Of a DNA stretch of 13,753 nt, positions 5,637 through 11,874 are shown one piece after another. Position numbers and translations under genes: made by a program. Within the stretch, counting starts at the first letter, position 1; every line of letters begins with the position of its first letter. Origin of the DNA: Nodosilinea sp. BSH.14 (GTDB lineage Bacteria > Cyanobacteriota > Cyanobacteriia > Phormidesmidales > Phormidesmidaceae); the NCBI GenBank assembly GCA_023264315.1, contig JALQST010000038.1, positions 1 through 13,753 on the forward strand, read 5' to 3'. Below the pieces are notes generated by a model. That model worked only from the letters and a program-made list of their open reading frames with translations. It was not told the origin of the DNA and did no database searches.

Positions 5637-8597
5637 TTAGCTGTCGCCGTAGACCTCCATGCCAATGCAGGAGCACACCAGGTTGCGATCACCGTAGGCT
5701 TGGTCGATGCGGTTCACGGCGGGCCAGAATTTGGCACTGCGGCAGCACTCCGTGGGGAATACCGCCTGCTGACGGCTGTAGGGACGATCCCAGTCCGACA
5801 CCAGATCCGCCGTCGTGTGGGGCGCATTTTTCAGCAGGTTATTGTCTGCGTCAGCCTTCCCAGTTTCGATGGCGCGAATTTCCTCCCGGATGGCGATCAT
5901 GGCGTCACAGAAGCGATCCAGTTCGGCTTTGGATTCGCTTTCGGTGGGTTCCACCATCAGCGTCCCCGCCACGGGCCAAGACATGGTGGGGGGATGGAAG
6001 CCGTAGTCAATCAGGCGCTTGGCGACATCTTCCACGCCAATGTCGGCGGACTTTTTGAAGGGGCGCACATCCAGAATGCACTCGTGGGCCACGCGGCCAT
6101 TTTGTCCCGTATAGAGAATGTCGTAGTGACCCTCTAGGCGCTGGGCGATGTAGTTGGCGTTGAGGATCGCGACCTCGGTAGCCCGTTTCAGGCCCAGCGG
6201 CCCCATCATGGCGATGTACATCCAGGAAATCGGCAGAATGCTGGCGCTGCCCCATGGGGCGGAAGTCACCGCCCCAATCCCTTTATTGCCACCGACCCCA
6301 TGCACCAGGCTATGTCCCGGCAGGTAGGGCACCAGGTGAGCCTTCACCCCAATCGGGCCAACCCCTGGGCCACCGCCGCCGTGGGGAATACAGAAGGTTT
6401 TGTGCAGGTTGAGGTGGCAAACATCCGCGCCAAAGTCCGCCGGACGGCAGAGACCCACCTGGGCGTTCATATTGGCCCCATCCATATACACCTGACCACC
6501 ATGGCTGTGGATAATCTTGCAGATGCGGGCAATTTCCGCCTCAAACACGCCGTGGGTAGAGGGGTACGTCACCATCAGCGCCGCCAGATTGTCGCTGTGC
6601 TTCGCGGCCTTGGCCTCCAGGTCGGCTACGTCAATGTTGCCCTCCTCGTCGCAGGCCACGGGGACGACCTTCATCCCCGCCATCACCGCACTGGCCGGGT
6701 TGGTGCCGTGGGCCGACTGGGGAATCAGACACACATTCCGGTGGGTGTCGCCCCGCTGCTGATGATATTCGCGAATCACCAACAGCCCGGTGTATTCCCC
6801 CTGGGCTCCGGCGTTGGGTTGTAGGGAAACGCCATCAAATCCGGTAATTTCCGACAGCCAGGTTTCCAAATCCGTGAACAACTGCCGATAGCCCTGGGCC
6901 TGATCCACCGGGGCAAAGGGATGAATTTGGCCAAACTCCGGCCAGGTGACGGGGATCATCTCCGCTGTGGCGTTCAGCTTCATGGTGCAAGACCCCAAAG
7001 GAATCATCGCCGTCGCCAGGGACAAATCCTTGGCCTGGAGACGGTGCAGGTACCGCAGCATCTCCGTTTCACTGTGGTAGCGGTTGAAGGTGGGGTGGGT
7101 AAGGCAGGGGCTAGTACGGGAGTGGGGAGTGGGGAGTCGGGAGTCGGGTAGGGGCGAGGGGACCTCGCCCCCCAGGGACAGGGCCGCAGGATTCCCCGTG
7201 AACACCGTAATCAAATCTTGGAGATCTTGGTCGGTAACGGTTTCGTCAAGGGCGACGATCAGGGTCTCACTATCGACGACGCGCAGGTTAATGCGGTGGG
7301 CGGCGGCGCGTTGCAGAATGACGGCTTGGTGATCGCTAACAGTAACACACAGGGTGTCGAAGTAGGGTTGACTACCGAGGGAGAATGCGGCTTGGGTTAG
7401 CGCCTGAGCCAGGGCTTGGGTCTGCTGGTGGATGCGGCTGGCGATGGCCTTTAGCCCCTCTGGGCCGTGGTAGACCGCGTACATACTGGCCATGATCGCC
7501 AACAGCACTTGGGCGGTGCAGATGTTGCTGGTGGCGGCATCCCGGCGGATGTGTTGTTCGCGGGTTTGCAGCGCAAGGCGCAAGGCGGGGGCACCGTAGC
7601 TATCCTTAGAAACGCCCACTAAGCGACCGGGCAGCTTGCGGGCAAAGGCGGTGCGGGTGGCAAAGAAGGCCGCATGGGGGCCACCATAGCCCAGGGGCAC
7701 CCCAAAGCGCTGGCTGTTGCCCACCACAATATCCGCGCCAAATTCCCCAGGGGGCCGCAGCAGGGTGAGGCTCAGCAGGTCGGCGGCGACGGTGGCCAGG
7801 GCATTCACCCCGTGGGCCTGGGCGATGAAGGCTTCGTAGTCGTAAATAGCCCCATCGGTGGCGGGGTATTGCAGCAGCACCCCAAAGACGGGAGTGGCAA
7901 AATCAAAACTGCGGTGATCGCCCACCACCACGTCGATGCCCAAGGGAATCGCACGGGTTCTCACCACATCGATGGTTTGGGGGTGGCAGGCTTCCGACAC
8001 CCAGAAGGTCGTCGCGTCCTTTTTCTTGCGGGCGTTGAAGGCCAGGGTCATCGCTTCCGCCGCCGCCGTGCCCTCATCGAGCAAAGAGGCATTGGCGATT
8101 TCCATCCCGGTCAAGTCGGTGATCAGGGTTTGGTAATTCAGCAGTGCTTCCAAGCGACCCTGGGAAATCTCCGGCTGGTAGGGGGTGTATTGGGTGTACC
8201 AACCGGGATTTTCTAGCACGTTGCGCTGAATCACCCCAGGAGTAAGGGTGTTGGCATAGCCCAGGCCCAGGTACGACCGCCACACCTGGTTTTGGCTGGC
8301 CAGAGTCTTTAGCTTTGCCAGGGCCGCTGCTTCGTCCAAGCCCTTGGGCAAATCAAGATCCTGCCGCAGTCGAATTGCCGCCGGAACCGTCGCCGCGATC
8401 AGGTCTTCCAGGGAGCCATAGCCCAACTCCGCCAGCATCGCCGCCTGTTCTGCCGCCGTTGGCCCCAGGTGCCGCGCCACAAAGGGGCTAAGGGATGGCG
8501 TTTGATCAGGTATGGCATGGCCATTACTGGCCTTATCCCCATTGGCAGAGGCAGACAACGAAGAAATGGTGATCGGTGCAGAAAAGGCTTGCGTCAT
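5637..8597 (-). CDS. gcvP: Glycine decarboxylase (aminomethyl-transferring), P protein
   Basis: PLP-dependent P protein of the glycine cleavage system: it decarboxylates glycine and passes the aminomethyl group to the lipoyl arm of GcvH. In cyanobacteria it serves photorespiratory glycine breakdown and one-carbon supply. The 986 residues match full length. The N-terminal half includes FVARHLGP (39-46) and GNSQRFGVPLGYGGPHAA (293-310); the C-terminal half includes THPTFNRYHSETEMLRYLHR (500-519), MIPLGSCTMKLN (531-542) and LNLHKTFCIPHGGGGPG (729-745) with PLP lysine Lys733. ATG 8597 is chosen over an upstream in-frame TTG at 8648; residues 1-35 are a variable extension. The linker at about 476-497 is encoded by repeat DNA. 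No gcvT or gcvH lies in the window, which is common in cyanobacteria. Confidence 0.96.
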   Translation of the reverse strand: MTQAFSAPITISSLSASANGDKASNGHAIPDQTPSLSPFVARHLGPTAAEQAAMLAELGYGSLEDLIAATVPAAIRLRQDLDLPKGLDEAAALAKLKTLASQNQVWRSYLGLGYANTLTPGVIQRNVLENPGWYTQYTPYQPEISQGRLEALLNYQTLITDLTGMEIANASLLDEGTAAAEAMTLAFNARKKKDATTFWVSEACHPQTIDVVRTRAIPLGIDVVVGDHRSFDFATPVFGVLLQYPATDGAIYDYEAFIAQAHGVNALATVAADLLSLTLLRPPGEFGADIVVGNSQRFGVPLGYGGPHAAFFATRTAFARKLPGRLVGVSKDSYGAPALRLALQTREQHIRRDAATSNICTAQVLLAIMASMYAVYHGPEGLKAIASRIHQQTQALAQALTQAAFSLGSQPYFDTLCVTVSDHQAVILQRAAAHRINLRVVDSETLIVALDETVTDQDLQDLITVFTGNPAALSLGGEVPSPLPDSRLPTPHSRTSPCLTHPTFNRYHSETEMLRYLHRLQAKDLSLATAMIPLGSCTMKLNATAEMIPVTWPEFGQIHPFAPVDQAQGYRQLFTDLETWLSEITGFDGVSLQPNAGAQGEYTGLLVIREYHQQRGDTHRNVCLIPQSAHGTNPASAVMAGMKVVPVACDEEGNIDVADLEAKAAKHSDNLAALMVTYPSTHGVFEAEIARICKIIHSHGGQVYMDGANMNAQVGLCRPADFGADVCHLNLHKTFCIPHGGGGPGVGPIGVKAHLVPYLPGHSLVHGVGGNKGIGAVTSAPWGSASILPISWMYIAMMGPLGLKRATEVAILNANYIAQRLEGHYDILYTGQNGRVAHECILDVRPFKKSADIGVEDVAKRLIDYGFHPPTMSWPVAGTLMVEPTESESKAELDRFCDAMIAIREEIRAIETGKADADNNLLKNAPHTTADLVSDWDRPYSRQQAVFPTECCRSAKFWPAVNRIDQAYGDRNLVCSCIGMEVYGDS
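7107..7172. repeat. Heptamer array and 9 bp hairpin inside gcvP
   Basis: Four heptamers (GGGAGTG twice, then GGGAGTC twice) run from 7118 to 7145, followed by a perfect hairpin, ggggcgagg-gga-cctcgcccc (7151-7171). Both types are familiar as intergenic repeats in cyanobacteria. Here they lie in frame within gcvP and encode the linker residues from about 476 to 497 (GGEVPSPLPDSRLPTPHSRT). Confidence 0.85.
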
Positions 8598-8631
8598 AAC
8601 CCGGTGCGACTCGCGGTGAAGATAAACAGAT

Positions 8632-8694
8632 CGGGCTGGTGCACTCAAAAACCTCAGTGCCCTAGCTAGCCCGGTTGTTTATATTTTGAAACAA
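8632..8694 (-). promoter_or_regulatory. gcvP upstream region: -10-like TATAAA, palindrome and nested leader hairpin
   Basis: On the minus strand, TATAAA (8683-8678) is a good -10-like hexamer about 80 bp before the gcvP ATG; no matching -35 is seen. It overlaps a perfect inverted repeat, ttgttt (8675-8680) with aaacaa (8689-8694), which could be an operator or activator site. Between it and the gene lies a nested fold: cgggct (8632-8637) with agcccg (8668-8673), enclosing gcact (8641-8645) with agtgc (8656-8660). I do not see glycine-riboswitch consensus sequence here. Confidence 0.4.
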
Positions 8695-8739
8695 ACCTGT
8701 TGTTTTTGGTTCAACGGGTCGATCATGCATGACCAAAAA

Positions 8740-8886
8740 CTAATGGGATACAAGCCCCGCCCTTTTAGGGCGGCTTTCTAGCAACCGAATAAACTCTCTC
8801 AGAACATCGGTCTGAGTTCGCCCCTCTTCTTGGCAATACCGGTCAAGGATCTGCTTTTCATGCTCCGGGAGTTGGATAACGAAGCC
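8740..8886 (-). pseudogene. Ribbon-helix-helix (CopG-like) remnant without a start codon
   Basis: The 48 codons between TAA (8887-8889) and TAG (8740-8742) encode a convincing small ribbon-helix-helix domain: GFVIQLPEHEKQILDRYC, then EEGRTQTDVLREFIRLLE. The beta strand, the turn and the amphipathic helix pair are all present. No ATG, GTG or TTG precedes the domain in frame, and in-frame stops occur at 8887-8889 and 8905-8907. The likely ancestral N-terminus (KSPQN before the TAA) is thus cut off by nonsense changes. Such domains act as DNA-binding antitoxins, or accompany IS200/IS605-type elements in cyanobacteria. The hairpin within its 3' end supports a mobile-element origin, though no transposase is present. 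It begins right after the aroH stop codon and in the same frame. Confidence 0.6.
8752..8777. repeat. GC-rich hairpin like an IS200/IS605-type end
   Basis: ccgccc (8757-8762), loop tttta and gggcgg (8768-8773) form a 6 bp stem, extendable with aagcc/ggctt if a cc bulge is allowed. AGCCCCGCCC-TTTA-GGGCGG hairpins are typical of the ends of IS200/IS605-like elements in cyanobacteria (recognised by eye). It overlaps the 3' codons of the ribbon-helix-helix remnant. Confidence 0.45.
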
Positions 8887-8904
8887 TTAATTCTGTGGGC
8901 TTTT

Positions 8905-9291
8905 CTAGACCGAAGTGGAGGTGAGGCTGAGGTCGGGGCGGAGGCTTTGGGCACCGCGCAGGTAGGCATGGGAGATGGTGGCATGGACGATGGGCAACTG
9001 CACATGGAGCAGCACCCGAATGCAGCAGGGCAGGCTTCCTTCCACGTGCATGTGTTGGACATCCAGCAGGGCCACATTGTCCCAACCGGGGCGGCGACGG
9101 GCCACGGCGGCGGGAAAGATGGCGTCTAAATCTCGCGTGACGGAGAAGGTAGCGCTAATGATGCAGGAGGGGTCGAGCTGGTTGCGCGTTTCTAGGGCGT
9201 CTAACATCTCCGTGACCGCCTCGGTCATGGCCGCTTCGGTGTTTTCGGTCACGGTCACAGCCCCTCGAATTGCCCAGGTTCGCCAGTCCAC
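8905..9291 (-). CDS. aroH: Chorismate mutase, AroH type
   Basis: Converts chorismate to prephenate, the branch to phenylalanine and tyrosine, as a trimeric cytoplasmic enzyme. The 128-residue length and the motif order match the monofunctional AroH fold: WAIRGAVTV (6-14, Arg9 as Bacillus Arg7), SVTRDLDAIFPAAVARR (50-66), GSLPCCIRVLLH (85-96, Arg92 as Arg90), HAYLRGAQSLRPDL (108-121, Tyr110 as Tyr108). The position matching the Bacillus catalytic Glu78 appears to be His80 (VQHM, 78-81) and Cys75 appears to be Asp77, so this active site departs from the Bacillus model. Translation starts at GTG 9291, with a strong GGAGG (9303-9299) seven bases upstream. It lies downstream of sppA on the same strand with a 153 bp gap and no plus-strand gene between, so co-transcription is possible. 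Confidence 0.92.
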   Translation of the reverse strand: MDWRTWAIRGAVTVTENTEAAMTEAVTEMLDALETRNQLDPSCIISATFSVTRDLDAIFPAAVARRRPGWDNVALLDVQHMHVEGSLPCCIRVLLHVQLPIVHATISHAYLRGAQSLRPDLSLTSTSV

Positions 9292-9444
9292 GCCCTATCC
9301 TCCAGGATGTCAATATTAAGGTCAAAATTTGGTGATTTTACGCCGCTGATTCGGCTGAGCCCCACCTACCGCAACGCATGGCGACGAATGAAGTCGGTGC
9401 AGGCCCAGCGCCCATATTAGCGAATCTTGCTGTTCCCCATCCTA

Positions 9445-10311
9445 TCAGGGCCGATAGAGCCACAGGGGCAGGCCGCTGGTGGATTGCTCGAAGGTGATCC
9501 AGTCGAGGGTGGCGCTGACAGTTTCGGGGGAAAGTCCGGCGGCGGCTAGGGCGGGATGGAGTCGCTGAATGCGGCCTTCGCTGCTGCCGGGAAGCAGCCG
9601 TCGCAGACCGCCTTTTTTCTCGCCGAGGGTGATGCACTCGGTCTTGTCGGGGTCGAGTCCGGCCAGTTCTGCCGTCCAGCGGCGGGCGTCCTCTTCGCCG
9701 CCTAGGCGGTCGATTACGCCCAGGGCGAGGGCTTGTTCCCCGGTGAAAATGCGGCCATCGGCAAAGCTGCGGACGGTCTCTTCCGTCAGGCGGCGGGCCT
9801 CGGCCACGGTTTTGACGAACTGGCCATAGCTAACGTCGATCAGTTCTTGCAGGATGCCCTTTTCTGCGTCGGTCAGTTCCCGGTCAAAGGCCAGAATGTC
9901 TTTGTAGGGGCCGGATTTGATCACCTTAAAGGACACCCCCACCCGCTCCAGCAGACGCTCTAGGTTGTTGCCCCGCAGGATGACGCCGATGCTGCCCGTG
10001 ATGGTGCCTGGATTGGCCATGATGTGGTTCGCCCCCATGCCGATGTAGACGCCCCCGGAGGCCGAAATATTGCCAAAGCTGGCGACGATTTTGACCTTCT
10101 CCTGCAAGCGGCGCAGAGCGGTGTAGATTTCCTGGGAATCGCCCACGGTGCCGCCCGGACTGTCGATCCGCAGCAGCAGGGCCGGAAATTTGCGCTCCTC
10201 AACGGTTTTGAGGGCCTCTAGGACGCGCTTTCGGGTGGCCCCACCAATCGCGCCACTGACTTCTAGGCGGGCAATGGACTTCCGGGAGCGGGGGGGAATC
10301 GGCCAAATCAT
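9445..10311 (-). CDS. sppA: Signal peptide peptidase SppA, short form
   Basis: A ClpP/crotonase-fold serine protease with a Ser-Lys dyad that degrades signal peptides and membrane-related peptides; in cyanobacteria SppA is linked to thylakoid antenna turnover. The 288 residues correspond to the short, single-domain form. Evidence includes RIDSPGGTVGDSQEIY (48-63), the nucleophile Ser85 in NISASGGVYIGMG (81-93), TGSIGVILRG (105-114) and Lys137 in IKSGPYKDIL (131-140), with the 52-residue spacing of the Bacillus dyad. The N-terminus (MIWPIPPRSRKS) lacks the membrane anchor of many homologues. ATG 10311 is chosen because the frame, open upstream to 10506, reads through repeat DNA. A promoter-like TTGCCT-N16-TATACT lies immediately upstream, giving a very short leader. 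The C-terminal 50 residues are variable. Confidence 0.92.
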   Translation of the reverse strand: MIWPIPPRSRKSIARLEVSGAIGGATRKRVLEALKTVEERKFPALLLRIDSPGGTVGDSQEIYTALRRLQEKVKIVASFGNISASGGVYIGMGANHIMANPGTITGSIGVILRGNNLERLLERVGVSFKVIKSGPYKDILAFDRELTDAEKGILQELIDVSYGQFVKTVAEARRLTEETVRSFADGRIFTGEQALALGVIDRLGGEEDARRWTAELAGLDPDKTECITLGEKKGGLRRLLPGSSEGRIQRLHPALAAAGLSPETVSATLDWITFEQSTSGLPLWLYRP

Positions 10312-10324
10312 AGCGGTGTTGAGA

Positions 10325-10352
10325 AGTATATGGGGGAACGAAGGGAAGGCAA
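10325..10352 (-). promoter_or_regulatory. Candidate sppA promoter
   Basis: On the minus strand TTGCCT (10352-10347), a 16 bp spacer and TATACT (10330-10325) match sigma-70 consensus in 4 and 5 of 6 positions. Transcription would begin near 10318, only about 7 bases before the sppA ATG at 10311, so the mRNA would be almost leaderless; this agrees with the lack of a Shine-Dalgarno sequence. Confidence 0.4.
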
Positions 10353-10439
10353 TGGTTCTAGTTAACCTGAGTTCGGGATAAAACGGGGACTTCACTGGAT
10401 AGAAACCCGACAGAAACCCGCTTTCGGCCCCGACTTTGG

Positions 10440-10528
10440 CCCTCACCCCCAGCCCCTCTCCTCGTGGGAGAGGGGAACTAGAAAGGCTCAAAGTCCCTCT
10501 CCCCATGGGAGAGGGATTTAGGGTGAGG
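10440..10528. repeat. Cloverleaf-like dispersed repeat upstream of sppA
   Basis: Outer arms cctcaccc (10441-10448) and gggtgagg (10521-10528) enclose two perfect 9 bp hairpins: cccctctcc/ggagagggg (10453-10461, 10467-10475) and ccctctccc/gggagaggg (10495-10503, 10507-10515). The class is a common interspersed element in cyanobacteria; its translation gives the familiar spurious PLPRGEGLGVR string in the minus frame. It shares cagcccctctcc with the element at 3731-3783. Confidence 0.8.
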
Positions 10529-10804
10529 TTTACCCAAGCATCGGGCTACTGAGCTTAACCCGAACGGAGGTTAGTTGCTGTCCTGCAATGTATTGTAGCT
10601 ATCTTAACAATTCTCTGGAACGCTCTCTGAAAGGCTAGAAGAGGGTTTCGGCGGCTAGGGCGGAACTGCGTTAAGCTTTCCTTCAAGGATTCCGATACAA
10701 GTCTCCATGCTTCTTAACCTTGCCCAGTAACGATCCTAGTTTTGCGATCCTGCCCCCCTAATTTTGGTTCTCTAAACCTCTCGATCCTCTAACACCGCCT
10801 GCCC

Positions 10805-11821
10805 ATGGATGCCTCTCAGTCCCTTCAGCCGCCCGCCCGCAACCCGATTCTGCTGATTGCCCCGTTCTTCCTCTGGGGCACGGCCATGGTGGCGATGAAG
10901 GGAGCGATGCCCCACACCACGCCCTTTTTTATGGCGGGGATGCGGCTGGTACCAGCGGGGCTGTTGGTGCTGCTGGTCAGTCTGGGGCTGGGGCGTTCCC
11001 AAAAGCTAAGCGGTAAGGCTTGGCTGTGGATTGCCCTGTTTGCCCTGGTGGATGGCACCCTGTTCCAGGGCTTGTTGGCGGCGGGGTTGCAGCGCACCGG
11101 GGCGGGTCTGGGGTCGGTGATGATCGACTCTCAACCCCTGGCGGTGGCGGTGATGGCGCGGGGGCTGTTTGGCGAACACATCGGTTCCCTGGGCTGGATT
11201 GGCCTGCTGTGGGGCATTGCCGGAATTAGCCTGCTGGGTCTGCCCGACGAATGGATTTTTGCCCTCGTCCACGGCAATACCGACTGGCTGACAGAGGGCA
11301 CGGCCCTAGAGATCCTCCTGCAAGGGGGCGAATGGCTGATGCTGCTGGCGGCGCTGTCCATGGCCACGGGGACGATTTTGATCCGTTATGTCTGCCGCCA
11401 TGCTGATCCGGTGGTGGCCACGGGCTGGCACATGATTTTGGGCGGCATTCCCCTGTTTGGCCTCTCCGCCTTCACCGAAACCCAGTCTTGGCAGGGGCTC
11501 ACCGGAATGGACTGGGCCGCTATTGCCTATTCCACCATCCTCGGCAGTGCCCTCGCCTACGGGATTTTCTTCTTTCTTGCCTCCCAGGGCAACCTCACCA
11601 GCCTCAGTGCCCTCACCTTTCTGACTCCGGTCTTTGCCCTGCTGTTCGGCAACCTGTTCCTAGGGGAAACCCTTTCTTCCCTACAATGGTTGGGGGTCAG
11701 CTTTACCCTAGTCAGCATTTACCTGATCAATCGGCGCGAACCCCTCACCCAACGGCTGCGGCAATGGCTGGTGGCCTGGGAGGCGGGTACCCCATCCACG
11801 GGCACCGCCGAGTCGGAGTGA
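10805..11821 (+). CDS. EamA/DMT-superfamily transporter
   Basis: A polytopic inner-membrane protein of the drug/metabolite transporter superfamily; members export or import small metabolites such as amino acids, nucleotides or sugars. The 338 residues carry two EamA halves (about 13-145 and 175-308), each with five predicted helices, e.g. LLIAPFFLWGTAMVAMKGA (16-34), TILIRYVCRHADPVVATGWH (190-209), and the end helices LTFLTPVFALLFGNLFLGE (270-288) and LGVSFTLVSIYLINR (296-310). The TPVFALLFGNLFLGE block is the usual DMT signature near the last two helices. The loop between the halves (147-172) is long and polar. ATG 10805 fits the family start but lacks a clear ribosome binding site. The glycosyltransferase gene follows after 53 bp on the same strand, suggesting one transcript. 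The substrate is not predictable. Confidence 0.88.
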   Translation: MDASQSLQPPARNPILLIAPFFLWGTAMVAMKGAMPHTTPFFMAGMRLVPAGLLVLLVSLGLGRSQKLSGKAWLWIALFALVDGTLFQGLLAAGLQRTGAGLGSVMIDSQPLAVAVMARGLFGEHIGSLGWIGLLWGIAGISLLGLPDEWIFALVHGNTDWLTEGTALEILLQGGEWLMLLAALSMATGTILIRYVCRHADPVVATGWHMILGGIPLFGLSAFTETQSWQGLTGMDWAAIAYSTILGSALAYGIFFFLASQGNLTSLSALTFLTPVFALLFGNLFLGETLSSLQWLGVSFTLVSIYLINRREPLTQRLRQWLVAWEAGTPSTGTAESE

Positions 11822-11874
11822 CCTGATCGGAGTGACCTGCCCCGATTTCCCGTGCATCCCTGTAGGACGACAGT

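Larger units (their letters stand above)
10312..10804. other. 493 bp divergent gap between sppA and the EamA transporter gene
   Basis: No gene is supported here; the frame running back from sppA is translated repeat. The gap contains a likely sppA promoter (10325-10352), a cloverleaf-like repeat (10440-10528) and AT-rich DNA at about 10585-10612 (ttgtagctatcttaacaat) that may hold the transporter promoter. I could not settle a -35/-10 pair for the latter. Confidence 0.5.

Noticed and set aside
5612..6137. Two long plus-strand open frames over the 3' end of gcvP
   Set aside because: They are antisense shadows of a strongly conserved P protein and have no recognisable motif.
7118..7145. CRISPR-like array
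   Set aside because: The unit is a 7 bp tandem heptamer without spacers, a simple sequence repeat and not a CRISPR.
8598..8740. Glycine riboswitch upstream of gcvP
   Set aside because: The leader is structured, but I could not find the glycine-aptamer consensus blocks, and the distance from the -10-like hexamer to the ATG is too short for a tandem aptamer.
8799..9129. Alternative open frames across aroH on both strands
   Set aside because: aroH (8905-9291) explains the region with a strong ribosome binding site and family motifs; the others are shadows.
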